From: Oscillospiraceae bacterium
GTDB lineage: Bacteria > Bacillota > Clostridia > Oscillospirales > Oscillospiraceae
Direction of reading: 5' to 3'
Assembly (NCBI GenBank): GCA_009781515.1
Contig: WQXY01000019.1
Span: 1 to 44,645, forward strand
Length of the DNA stretch: 44,645 nt
Part shown: positions 1-7,843 of the stretch, piece by piece
Numbering within the stretch: position 1 is the first letter of the stretch
Layout: each line of letters opens with the position of its first letter
Notes under the pieces: generated by a model
What the model was told of the DNA's origin: nothing
Databases searched by the model: none
Seen by the model: the letters and a program-made list of their open reading frames with translations, nothing else
Translations under genes and position numbers: made by a program

Positions 1-468
1 CAATACGACTCCAACCGCAAGGATGATGTAACATGGGCAAACAGTGACCTGCGGGCATGGCTCAACGGCAGCTTTTACAACAATACATTTTCCGCTGCTG
101 AAAAAGAACGTATCACTCAAACAACTGTAGTCAACAAAAATAATGAATGGCACGACACAGAAGCAGGAAGCAACACGACAGACAGGCTGTTTATACTGAG
201 CATGAGTGAGCTTGTAAAATATTTCGGAGACAGCGGACAGCTCGCTGACAGACCAAACGGTGCAAATTATATCAATGACCAATTCAACAAAGCTCGTGTA
301 TCTCTCGACTTAAACGGAAAAGCAGCGTGGCTGTGGGTTCGCTCGCCCGGCAACGGCACCAACCGTGCGGCAACTACAAATCTTGACGGCGACATTGACC
401 CGCGCGGCAATCATGTCGACAACAATAACGGCGGTATCCGCCCCGCAATGTGGATAAACAACGGGTAG
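1..468 (+). CDS. DUF6273 domain protein, C-terminal part (5' end outside window)
   Basis: The reading frame is open from the first base, so the gene starts outside the window. The visible 155 residues contain the hallmarks of the DUF6273 domain found in clostridial surface proteins: the early W-A-N-S-D-L-R-A-W-L-N block, TDRLFILS, the central WLWVRSPG motif and the terminal R-P-A-M-W-I-N-N. This family is thought to be a C-type-lectin-like extracellular domain, but its ligand is unknown. It ends 35 bp before the next gene, which is also exported, so the two may form a surface-protein pair. The ATG at 202 is internal and not the real start. Confidence 0.8.
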   Translation, partial: QYDSNRKDDVTWANSDLRAWLNGSFYNNTFSAAEKERITQTTVVNKNNEWHDTEAGSNTTDRLFILSMSELVKYFGDSGQLADRPNGANYINDQFNKARVSLDLNGKAAWLWVRSPGNGTNRAATTNLDGDIDPRGNHVDNNNGGIRPAMWINNG

Positions 469-503
469 CAAAAAAGAGTGTTTATAATGAAAGGAGCACT
501 AAA

Positions 504-1892
504 ATGAACAGGAAAATATTAATCACTATAGTTTCAATAATAGCCATAGCCGGTATTACCACAGGAGCTGTGTTTGCAGTAAATTCAACCGGTAATCCTA
601 TAGCTGAGTATATCCCTGATGAAGTTATTGTCATTCCCGATGAAATCAAGGAAGTGCCAAAAATCGAAAAGCCGGTTGAATTGCCAAAGACCCAAATCGT
701 TCTTTCGCAGGAGTTAATCTTTGAAATTAACTGTGAGTTGCAGCTGCTGTCGCTTGTCGAGAGCATAACAAACGGCGAGATTATAAGCAGGAACAAAACT
801 GTCGACACATCAGTCTTGGGTGAAACGGAACTCAAAATAGAGTATTTGGATGAAAATATTCACAAGCAAGAAATAACTTTATCCATTAAAATCGTAGATA
901 CCACTTCCCCGAAAATAGAATTTGAGAATGGTTTTATGTTTGAACTGTCAGCATTTGCCGGTGAAGACTTTGATTTACTCTCAGGTGTATGTGTCACAGA
1001 CAATTCAAACGAAGAAATTGAAGCAACCATTGAGGGTGAATACGACCTTAACGTTGCGGGTAAGTACATACTGAGTTATGTTGCTGTTGACAGCAGCGGG
1101 AACAAAGCTGAAACGGAGTTTATGCTGATTATTACCGAGCCTGAGCCTGTGGCAACGGTCGGCAGCGGCAAAGCAAGCGGCGGGGGTGGCGGTTCAAGCG
1201 GCGGTGGCTCGACAGGTGGCGGAAGCCGCAACAGTGTTGACATGAGCAAGTTTGACACAAGCAATCCAATGGTTGCAAGAGCATTGGAGCTTGTCGGGCA
1301 AAAAGACTTCTCGTGCACAATGCTTGCATCTGCTGCACTTAATGCAGGAGGAAGAAGCTTGACTATAACGACAAGAATTTACGAAGCGTGGTCGACACCT
1401 ATGAACGACAGGGGCAAAAATCCTATACCGGAAGACGTTGCTCTTGGGTATCACACAATTGAAGAGATGTACAGTTGGATAAATGACGCTGAAAATATAT
1501 CTAAAGAGATAGAGACATTATTTCATAGCACAAATAATGTAATTACCGATATTACACCAAAAAACCCTGAAGACGCAGATGAAAACTGGAGACCGTCTTT
1601 TGGTGGAGGGCGCAATAAAATTGGTAGCAACCCATATTTCGTTCGCATGACAACCTATAAGTGGACCGAGGGGAATATCAAGATAATCGGCACACAAATC
1701 GACTTGGATAGTATACGACCCGGAGATTATCTGTTTTGGGAACCGGGCAGCGGCGGCACAGGACGCTCGCACATCGCAATATATGTAGGAAACGGTCAGG
1801 CTGTACATGGCGGTTTTGGCAAGGAGGGTAATGTAGTTTTATCAAGCATGTATATGTCGGGCTATACAACTCCAACCGCATGGAGAGTATAA
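504..1892 (+). CDS. Secreted NlpC/P60-like cell wall hydrolase with Ig-like domain and Gly linker
   Basis: This is a 462-residue exported protein. Residues 1-26 form a signal peptide or N-terminal anchor. A bacterial Ig-like segment of the DUF5011 style follows (about residues 60-205, with repeated V-D-T-T-S-P-K-I and A-V-D-S-S-G-N-K motifs). Residues 217-242 are a Gly/Ser linker. The C-terminal 200 residues resemble an NlpC/P60 or CHAP peptidase: Cys271 in DFSCTMLAS, then GDYLFW, and the His motif SHIAIYVGNG around residue 423. That family cleaves peptidoglycan peptides. The start at 504 is chosen because AAAGGAG lies just upstream and the signal peptide begins there; an in-frame ATG at 450 overlaps the previous gene and lacks a ribosome site. 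The catalytic assignment is by motif only. Confidence 0.72.
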   Translation: MNRKILITIVSIIAIAGITTGAVFAVNSTGNPIAEYIPDEVIVIPDEIKEVPKIEKPVELPKTQIVLSQELIFEINCELQLLSLVESITNGEIISRNKTVDTSVLGETELKIEYLDENIHKQEITLSIKIVDTTSPKIEFENGFMFELSAFAGEDFDLLSGVCVTDNSNEEIEATIEGEYDLNVAGKYILSYVAVDSSGNKAETEFMLIITEPEPVATVGSGKASGGGGGSSGGGSTGGGSRNSVDMSKFDTSNPMVARALELVGQKDFSCTMLASAALNAGGRSLTITTRIYEAWSTPMNDRGKNPIPEDVALGYHTIEEMYSWINDAENISKEIETLFHSTNNVITDITPKNPEDADENWRPSFGGGRNKIGSNPYFVRMTTYKWTEGNIKIIGTQIDLDSIRPGDYLFWEPGSGGTGRSHIAIYVGNGQAVHGGFGKEGNVVLSSMYMSGYTTPTAWRV

Positions 1893-1918
1893 CAAAAACC
1901 TCCTGTTTGCAAGGGGTC

Positions 1919-1956
1919 GCTCCAGAGGGTCATTTTGACCCTCTGGAGCATTTTTT
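1919..1956 (+). terminator. Rho-independent terminator after the NlpC/P60-like gene
   Basis: A perfect 14-bp stem (GCTCCAGAGGGTCA with its complement at 1936-1949) and a 3-nt TTT loop are followed by ATTTTTT. It lies 27 bp after the stop codon at 1892. This is a textbook intrinsic terminator for the plus strand. Confidence 0.85.
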
Positions 1957-2060
1957 CAAGTGCTCAAAATGAGCACTTGAAGCAATTTCCCAAGGGGACA
2001 AAATGTCCCCTTGGATGATTTTCAAGGGATTTTTCAAGTTGACATTTTGACCCTTTGAAA
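1955..2060. repeat. Array of further perfect hairpins with identical loop design
   Basis: Directly after the terminator come two more perfect hairpins: arms 1955-1966/1970-1981 (TTCAAGTGCTCA) and arms 1990-2000/2004-2014 (CCAAGGGGACA), each with an AAA loop, then a degenerate fourth one around 2021-2060 (TTCAAG...TTGACA TTT TGACCCTTTGAA). All share the pattern arm ending in CA, 3-nt A or T loop, arm starting with TG, but the arm sequences differ. Together with the terminator and the PadR promoter they fill the 320-base gap 1893-2212; no gene is visible there. Confidence 0.7.
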
Positions 2061-2080
2061 ATATTTATATATTTTTTCAT

Positions 2081-2117
2081 AATATACCTTGACAGGCGAG
2101 GTATATTATGCTATTTT
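2081..2117 (+). promoter_or_regulatory. padR operon promoter overlapped by a palindromic operator
   Basis: A perfect inverted repeat AATATACC (2081-2088) / GGTATATT (2100-2107), separated by 11 bases, contains a consensus -35 box TTGACA at 2089-2094. With a 17-bp spacer the -10 would be TATTTT at 2112-2117. A PadR-type dimer bound here would block RNA polymerase, so autorepression of the downstream padR operon is the natural reading. PadR regulators are known to bind short palindromes in their own promoters. Confidence 0.7.
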
Positions 2118-2212
2118 GTATCTACCGCAATACAAAAGCATGCTTAAAGAAACTTAATTATAATGCCTGACGCAAGATGACTTTATGAACCTATACGAAA
2201 GGAGAAGTGAGT

Positions 2213-2560
2213 ATGTCTATAACGTCTGACCTTATAAGAGGTCACACAGACACAATAATCTTGGCACGGCTCGTTGACGCCGATAATTACGGTTATGAGA
2301 TAAACAAGTCCATACAACAAAGGACAAACGGCAACTACGAGCTAAAGGAAGCGACACTCTACACGGCATTTCGACGACTCGAAGAAGGCGGAAACATAGT
2401 GTCCTATTGGGGCGATGAACAAACGGGTGCACGCCGCAGGTACTATAAAATCACCGACACGGGGCGCGAAACCTACCACAGGCTAATCGGCGAATGGAAA
2501 TCGGCAAAAGAAATGATTGATAAACTAATCGAAACAGAAAAAATGGAGGATAAAAAATAA
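2213..2560 (+). CDS. PadR family transcriptional regulator
   Basis: The 115-residue protein is a short PadR regulator (PadR-s2 size class). The N-terminal winged helix includes YGYEINKSIQQR, LKEATLYTAFRRLEEGGNIVSYW and the RRRYYKITDTGRETY wing, all typical of the family, with a short C-terminal helix for dimerisation. It probably represses its own operon through the palindrome at 2081-2107. The ATG at 2213 is preferred because it has AAAGGAG eight bases upstream; a GTG at 2207 would be too close. Its stop codon overlaps the start of the next gene (ATAATG), so the genes are translationally coupled. Family assignment is firm; the signal sensed is unknown. Confidence 0.93.
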   Translation: MSITSDLIRGHTDTIILARLVDADNYGYEINKSIQQRTNGNYELKEATLYTAFRRLEEGGNIVSYWGDEQTGARRRYYKITDTGRETYHRLIGEWKSAKEMIDKLIETEKMEDKK

Positions 2561-3237
2561 TGCAAGACAAATTACGAAGATATGTAGACAACCTTTTTGC
2601 GAGCACGACCCCGACAAGAAAATCGGTTGAGCTTAAAGAAGAGATGATACAAAACCTGAGCGACAAGTATAATGACCTGTTGTCCGAGGGCAAAACAGAC
2701 GAAGCTGCATACAATATAGCAGTAGCAGGTATCGGCGATGTCAGCGACTTACTCAAAGAGCTTGAAACCGATGAGAGCAGTCCTGTATATGTACAGGATA
2801 TAGAGGAAATGGAAAAAGCCCGCCGTAAATCAGCAATGCTGACAGCCATTGCTATAATGATGTATATAGTCAGCTTTGTACCGGTGATGATACTGAGTAT
2901 GGTAGACAGCCCGTTTCAAGACGTTATGGGAGTGCCTTTGATGTTTATAATTATAGCAGCAGCAACAGGGCTTCTTATTTATAACAACATGACAAAGCCT
3001 AAATACAGAAAACAGCGGGACACAATGGTTGAAGAATTTCGCGAGTGGCAGTCCGACGAAAAAGACCGTAAGCAACTTCGTAAAGCAATATCATCTGCAC
3101 TTTGGTCAATAGTTCTTGCAGCTTACTTTATAATCAGCTTTACCACATTTGCATGGCATATTACATGGATAATATTCATAATCGGCGCTGTTGTTGAGTC
3201 GCTGCTTAACGTGATTTTTGCGCTGAAAAAGAAATAG
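2560..3237 (+). CDS. HAAS/DUF1700-type membrane protein (permease prefix-like)
   Basis: The 225-residue protein begins with a soluble helical segment (residues 1-70) of the HAAS/DUF1700 type: K-L-R-R-Y-V-D-N-L-F, then EEMIQNLSDKYNDLLSEGKTD and GIGDVSDLLKEL. Four membrane segments follow in two pairs (about residues 88-112, 118-138, 180-200 and 203-222), split by a charged cytoplasmic stretch rich in K, R, E and D. Genes of this family typically sit between a padR gene and a DUF4097 gene, as here, in envelope-stress or membrane-homeostasis modules. It overlaps padR by one base and is followed 11 bp later by the DUF4097 gene. The biochemical role is not known. Confidence 0.82.
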   Translation: MQDKLRRYVDNLFASTTPTRKSVELKEEMIQNLSDKYNDLLSEGKTDEAAYNIAVAGIGDVSDLLKELETDESSPVYVQDIEEMEKARRKSAMLTAIAIMMYIVSFVPVMILSMVDSPFQDVMGVPLMFIIIAAATGLLIYNNMTKPKYRKQRDTMVEEFREWQSDEKDRKQLRKAISSALWSIVLAAYFIISFTTFAWHITWIIFIIGAVVESLLNVIFALKKK

Positions 3238-3248
3238 AGGAATAAAAA

Positions 3249-4172
3249 ATGAAAGCAACAAAAATAATAACAGTTATATGCTGGAGCATAACAGCGCTTG
3301 TACTTACCGGTCTTTTGATATTTTTTCTGACAGGAACAATATTTGGGCTTTCGTCTGATAAATGGGATTTTGGTAACTTTGGCATTGGTTTTAACAGCTT
3401 TACAGAAAATCTCACAGGTCCGTTTGAGGTTGACGAGGAGTATCTCGTTGATGTCGGTCAAATACAGTCATTAAAAGTAAACTGGGTAAGCGGCAACGTG
3501 GTTGTAAAAGCCTATGACGGTGATAAAATTCAAATCACCGAGCTTGCTCAACGCGAGCTCCGTGACAGGGAAAAGTTAAGCTTTAGTGTCGCAGGTGATA
3601 CACTGACGGTAAATTTCCGTGAACGCGGCGGTTTCGGTAATATGCCGAGAAAGCAACTTGAAGTGCTTGTACCACAGGGTTTGGCAGAGAGTTTAAGTAA
3701 ACTGATTGTAAATACAGTGTCCGGTGATGTGAATGTTGAAGCCATTGCTGCCACAGATTTACAAAGCGAAGCTGTATCTGCCGAGCTTAATATTAAAGGG
3801 ACATTTGGCAGAGCTAAGCTTGAAAATGTTTCGGGCAGAATTATTCTCAGAAATGAAGCAGAAAACAGCATCGCAGAAGCTAATACTGTTTCAGGCAGCA
3901 TTGACCTTTCAGGTACATTTAATACTGTTAAGATTGAAACTGTTTCAGGCAGAATGACTGTTGAAAGCATGATTTTGCCGACATCTCTTAAATCCGACTC
4001 TGTTTCGGGAAGCCTTACCATTAAGCTCCCTGCGGACTCAACTATATCGGTAAATCACTCCGCAGTGTCCGGTAAGCTAAACAGCGAGCTTCCTGTTCTT
4101 ATGGACGGCAAAGGTGCCGCGTTCGTAATTTCATCAGTCAGCGGCAGCACGACTATAACAGTTTTGGAATAG
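3249..4172 (+). CDS. DUF4097 family membrane-anchored beta-repeat protein
   Basis: The 307-residue protein has one N-terminal membrane segment (residues 7-31) and then a long extracytoplasmic beta-solenoid-like region. The V-S-G motif recurs at about 20-25 residue steps (NTVSGDVNVEA, ENVSGRIIL, NTVSGSIDL, ETVSGRMTV, DSVSGSLTI, SAVSGKLNS, SSVSGSTTI), which is the signature of DUF4097, the YvlB-like family. Members are linked to envelope stress operons. It is the last gene of the padR operon, with a GAGG ribosome site upstream of the ATG at 3249. The double hairpin just after its stop probably ends the transcript. Family call is firm, exact role unknown. Confidence 0.88.
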   Translation: MKATKIITVICWSITALVLTGLLIFFLTGTIFGLSSDKWDFGNFGIGFNSFTENLTGPFEVDEEYLVDVGQIQSLKVNWVSGNVVVKAYDGDKIQITELAQRELRDREKLSFSVAGDTLTVNFRERGGFGNMPRKQLEVLVPQGLAESLSKLIVNTVSGDVNVEAIAATDLQSEAVSAELNIKGTFGRAKLENVSGRIILRNEAENSIAEANTVSGSIDLSGTFNTVKIETVSGRMTVESMILPTSLKSDSVSGSLTIKLPADSTISVNHSAVSGKLNSELPVLMDGKGAAFVISSVSGSTTITVLE

Positions 4173-4207
4173 CCCTCTTTAGTAAAGAGGGTGCCCCCGT
4201 AGGGGGC
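4173..4207. repeat. Double-hairpin element between converging operons
   Basis: Two adjacent perfect hairpins, CCCTCTTT-AGT-AAAGAGGG (4173-4191) and GCCCCC-GTA-GGGGGC (4193-4207), begin right after the DUF4097 stop codon. There is no T-run on either side, so it is not a standard terminator, but the position between two converging genes suggests a bidirectional transcript end. Its two-stem design resembles the 48-bp repeat found at 14344 and 17051. Confidence 0.6.
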
Positions 4208-4221
4208 GGGTGATTTGTCAT

Positions 4222-5685
4222 TCACCCAAATGGTGGTTCATAACCAAATGCTGCTTTGCCCTCTTCCGGTAGTTCATCCCACGATCTATAATCAACCGTG
4301 ATGCATGCACCTACAAGCCTTCCGTCAGAAGCCGTATGGCAGTTTGGACACAAGCTGCAAGGTAAGTATCTTATAGGATCACCAACTCCTGAAGTTACAG
4401 CGCAGTACCATATTTCCATACCTCGGGTATGATTTGGATTTGAACAAGGTGAGGAAAACCATCCAAAATTATATGCTCTCCAACTCGGACACTTAAACAT
4501 TGCCCTCGGAGCAGGTGCTGTAGGACGTGTATCTACCCATCCGCCGCCGCTCGAACCTCCGCCGGACCAACCACCGGAACTGCCACCACCCGAGCCGCCA
4601 CTGCCACCTTGTGGTCTTACGCGTGCTGCAATTTCATTGTATGCTTCAATGTATTCTTTCGATAAATCTTTAATACGCTTGACTAAAAGCTCATCTTCGT
4701 TAAGGTCAGCTTCTTCGTCAGCATCACCGTCTGTATCGGCTTCTTCGTCAAAATTTACATCTAATACATTGTCTTCTTCGATTTGTCGAAGTAATTCTTC
4801 CAAGTCCAAGATTTTACCTGTCAAAGTGTCCAAGTCATCGTCATTTTCAAGTTCACGCTTCTCAATTTCATCAACTACTGATGTATAATAATTAAAGAAC
4901 CATAGTTTCTTATTTTCAAGGGTAGAACCGATACTAAGGAGTGTATCATCAAAATCACTACCGAGAAGTTCTTCTGAGTATGCTTCGATTAAACCGTCAA
5001 TCTTACCGTAGAGAACTTGTAGCTTTGTTGTGTCGGTAATAACACCGTCAGTGTCTATTATTGACTTAATACCGTTTAGTTCTTCGATATATGAACTTGT
5101 TACAATAATACATTCATTTATAAACGTATCATCAACGAACCATATATGCACATCAATAAGCTCGTGATAGAGCAAAGCTTTTCCTGCTAAACCGAAATAT
5201 TCGCAGTCACAGACTTCACCGTCTATAATATCATGCATTTCAACTTCATTAAAACGTTCGTATAAGTCATAAGTATCTGCAAGTATATTAATGATGTATT
5301 GTTGTCTTTCGCTTAAATTACTTGCAGCAAGTACAGACACATCATCTATCATGGACATGTAAGTGTCATAAAAGCTATCTGTCATACTACCGAGCACATT
5401 ATCAAATTTTGAACTTATTTCAAAGCTCACAAAGCTGCCGCTTTCAAACTCTGCTTGATATGCGGACAGCTCATTAAACAGTACAATTTTACCTGCTTTG
5501 TTATCTGCTGTATTGAAGCTGCTGTATTTATTGTCAATATACTGCAACACTTCACTGATGTACTGCTCCTGTGCTGCTTGCTGTTCTTGCTTTTTCTGAT
5601 AATCCATGACGAAATAAATAGATACCGCAGCTATACATATAGCAAGCGCAACGCATAGTATAATTATTAGTGCTTTTTTACTCAT
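4222..5685 (-). CDS. Membrane-anchored protein of unknown function with acidic stretch, Gly/Ser linker and Cys-rich tail
   Basis: I do not recognise a family for this 487-residue protein. It has an N-terminal membrane segment (residues 5-27), then a long helical region (residues 30-350), an Asp/Glu-rich stretch around 315-330, a Gly/Ser/Trp linker around residues 360-385, and a C-terminal domain with seven cysteines plus histidines (CPSW, SPCSNPNH, WYCAV, PCSLCPNCH, VGAC), suggesting a metal-binding or disulfide-linked module. It starts 6 bp after the rarA stop, and its ribosome site lies inside the end of rarA, so it is the last gene of the serC operon. The linker style matches that of the secreted protein at 504-1892. 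Confidence 0.7.
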   Translation of the reverse strand: MSKKALIIILCVALAICIAAVSIYFVMDYQKKQEQQAAQEQYISEVLQYIDNKYSSFNTADNKAGKIVLFNELSAYQAEFESGSFVSFEISSKFDNVLGSMTDSFYDTYMSMIDDVSVLAASNLSERQQYIINILADTYDLYERFNEVEMHDIIDGEVCDCEYFGLAGKALLYHELIDVHIWFVDDTFINECIIVTSSYIEELNGIKSIIDTDGVITDTTKLQVLYGKIDGLIEAYSEELLGSDFDDTLLSIGSTLENKKLWFFNYYTSVVDEIEKRELENDDDLDTLTGKILDLEELLRQIEEDNVLDVNFDEEADTDGDADEEADLNEDELLVKRIKDLSKEYIEAYNEIAARVRPQGGSGGSGGGSSGGWSGGGSSGGGWVDTRPTAPAPRAMFKCPSWRAYNFGWFSSPCSNPNHTRGMEIWYCAVTSGVGDPIRYLPCSLCPNCHTASDGRLVGACITVDYRSWDELPEEGKAAFGYEPPFG

Positions 5686-5691
5686 GAACAG

Positions 5692-7053
5692 TTATCCTCT
5701 CTCTTTCTTCCAAGTTTCAATTTGGTCCATGCGCTCGCGGACTTTGGCTTCCTGACCTTGGTTTGTCGGCTTGTAATACTTGCGGTCTTTGAGCGTGTCG
5801 GGCATGCACTGCATGGTTGTGAGTTTGTCCTTTGTATCATGGGCATACTCATAACCTTTACCATACCCCAATTCGTTCATCAAACGGGTTGGGGCATTTC
5901 TTATCTGCATCGGCACAGGCTCGGCGAGCATTGTTCTTGCGTCTTCTGCCGCCTCTTCATAGGCAATATAAAGTGCGTTGGATTTTGGCGCAAGAGCCAT
6001 GTAAGTCACAGCATGTGCAAGATGTACAGCACATTCGGGCATTCCGATAAAATGACATGCCTGATATGCAGCGACTGCGATTTGCAGGGCGCGGCTGTCT
6101 GCCATGCCTATGTCTTCGCTTGCAAAACGCACAACACGCCTTGCCACATACAAAGGTGTCTCCCCTGCCTCCAACATTCGGGACAGCCAGTAGATTGAAG
6201 CGTCAACATCACTGTTTCGCATGGATTTATGAAGTGCGGAAATGATGTTGTAATGCTCCTCGCCGCCTTTATCGTAGAGCAGGGATTTTTTGCTGATGCA
6301 CTGCTCAAGCAGTTCGTTTGAAATTGTTATTCCTTTTTTGCCGCCGCGGGCAGAGGTGCCGCCGTCGTCGCCGTTGAGCACAAGCATTTCGAGCGTGCTC
6401 AGTGCAATGCGGGCATCACCGTTTGCAAAGCCTGCTACGACATTTAACATTTCGTCGGTAATGTTTATCTTTTTATTATCAAATGCACGAGGGTCTTTTA
6501 TCGCTTGTTTCAAAAGCTCAAACAAATCTTGCTGCGCAAGTGCATTGAGCACAAGAACCTTGCAACGTGAGAGCAGAGCCGAGTTGACCTCAAACGACGG
6601 ATTTTCAGTGGTTGCCCCAATGAGAACTATACTTCCCTTTTCAACAAACGGCAAAAATGCGTCCTGTTGAGCTTTGTTGAAGCGGTGAATTTCATCAATA
6701 AAAAGTATCGTTTTGTCACCCATGATACTCATGCTGTCGGCGCGGTTCATAACCTCTTTGATTTCTTTTATGCCGCTCGTTACCGCACTGAAATTTATGA
6801 ACTCCGCCTTTGTTCTGCCTGCGATGATACGGGCAAGTGTTGTTTTCCCGACACCGGGTGGCCCCCAAAAAATCATCGACGATACCATGTCTTTGTCAAT
6901 CATTTGCTTTAGCACCTTACCGTCACCGAGCAGGTGCTTTTGACCGACAAACTCTGATAAATCCCGCGGACGCAAACGGCTCGCCAAAGGCCCTATCGGC
7001 TCCGGCGAGTCGTATAATGTTGTTTGATGTTTACTTTTTCCTAAGCTGCTCAC
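5692..7053 (-). CDS. rarA: Replication-associated recombination protein A (RarA/MgsA AAA+ ATPase)
   Basis: The 453-residue protein is full length for the RarA/MgsA/WRNIP1 family, clamp-loader-like AAA+ ATPases that act at stalled replication forks. Visible motifs are PLASRLRPRDLSEFVGQ, Walker A GPPGVGKTT (residues 64-72), Walker B ILFIDEIHRFN, sensor 1 IGATTENPSF, the LLSRC arginine-finger region and the C-terminal tetramerisation part with SDVDASIYWLSRMLEAGE and PKSNALYIAY. It begins with GTG at 7053, and that GTGA overlaps the ymdB stop, so the two genes are coupled. The function is known from the family; the operon link to serine synthesis is probably only organisational. Confidence 0.96.
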   Translation of the reverse strand: MSSLGKSKHQTTLYDSPEPIGPLASRLRPRDLSEFVGQKHLLGDGKVLKQMIDKDMVSSMIFWGPPGVGKTTLARIIAGRTKAEFINFSAVTSGIKEIKEVMNRADSMSIMGDKTILFIDEIHRFNKAQQDAFLPFVEKGSIVLIGATTENPSFEVNSALLSRCKVLVLNALAQQDLFELLKQAIKDPRAFDNKKINITDEMLNVVAGFANGDARIALSTLEMLVLNGDDGGTSARGGKKGITISNELLEQCISKKSLLYDKGGEEHYNIISALHKSMRNSDVDASIYWLSRMLEAGETPLYVARRVVRFASEDIGMADSRALQIAVAAYQACHFIGMPECAVHLAHAVTYMALAPKSNALYIAYEEAAEDARTMLAEPVPMQIRNAPTRLMNELGYGKGYEYAHDTKDKLTTMQCMPDTLKDRKYYKPTNQGQEAKVRERMDQIETWKKERG

Positions 7054-7823
7054 TGTATTCGTATCGCCTCAACACTTATGCACTTTCCTGTTTGCGGGTC
7101 TATTTCAAAAACGGCTCCCTCTATGCGGGACGGACCGTCTGCCGATACAAAACGCTCTGTCGGGTTTCCGAGAAAATGCGACACGGGGTTTTGCGGTTTC
7201 ATGCCTATAACGGAGTCAAGCGGCCCTGTCATGCCAAGGTCTGTTATATAGCCTAAGCCATTCGGGAAAACACGGCAGTCCGATGTTTGCACATGCGTGT
7301 GTGTGCCCCAAAGTGCAGTTGCTCTGCCGTCGAGATGATATGCCATTGCTGTTTTTTCGCTTGTTGCACAGGCGTGAAAGTCTATGAGAATAACTTTTTC
7401 GTCCACTTTTTTGAGTATCTTATCAGCTTCCAAAAACGGATTTTCAAATTCACCTTGCACATCGACTCTGCCGATAAGGTTGATAACACAAACCTTGCCG
7501 AATGAAGCTTCAAAAACTCCCCAACCCGCACCCGGTACTTGCGGTGCAAAGTTTGCGGGGCGAAGCAGGTATTTGGAGTCGTCGAGGTGCTTACAGATTT
7601 CGATTTTGCTCCATGTGTGGTTGCCGAGCGTAATGACATCGGCGCCTGCGTCAAAAATAACCTGCGTATCCTTTTTTGTTACGCCGAGACCCGAAGCATT
7701 TTCACCGTTCACAACGGTAAATGCTATGTCAAACTGCTTTTTAATCACACGGAGCTTATCGCTTAAAATATCAAGCCCCGACTGCCCTGTTATATCACCG
7801 ACAGCTAAAATGTTTACACTCAT
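7050..7823 (-). CDS. ymdB: YmdB family metallophosphoesterase (TIGR00282)
   Basis: The 257-residue protein matches the YmdB family of calcineurin-like phosphoesterases; B. subtilis YmdB hydrolyses 2',3'-cyclic nucleotides and affects biofilm and motility decisions. Metal-binding motifs visible in order are the N-terminal VGDITGQSG, VVNGENASGLGVT, VITLGNHTW, VILIDFHACATSEK, and WGTHTHVQTSD near residue 175. The length is normal for the family. It starts 20 bp after serA with AAGGTAAG upstream, and overlaps rarA by four bases. The family assignment is secure; its target in this organism is not known. Confidence 0.93.
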   Translation of the reverse strand: MSVNILAVGDITGQSGLDILSDKLRVIKKQFDIAFTVVNGENASGLGVTKKDTQVIFDAGADVITLGNHTWSKIEICKHLDDSKYLLRPANFAPQVPGAGWGVFEASFGKVCVINLIGRVDVQGEFENPFLEADKILKKVDEKVILIDFHACATSEKTAMAYHLDGRATALWGTHTHVQTSDCRVFPNGLGYITDLGMTGPLDSVIGMKPQNPVSHFLGNPTERFVSADGPSRIEGAVFEIDPQTGKCISVEAIRIQ

Positions 7824-7843
7824 TTAATAAGCTTACCTTATTG

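Noticed and set aside
1919-2060. Hairpin series considered as a CRISPR or an attachment site
   Set aside because: Arm sequences differ from unit to unit and there are no spacers, integrase gene or tRNA nearby.
5722-6198. Long plus-strand frames over rarA, ymdB and serA (for example 5722-6198 and 7384-7827)
   Set aside because: They are mirror frames of conserved minus-strand enzymes and show no ribosome sites or recognisable domains.
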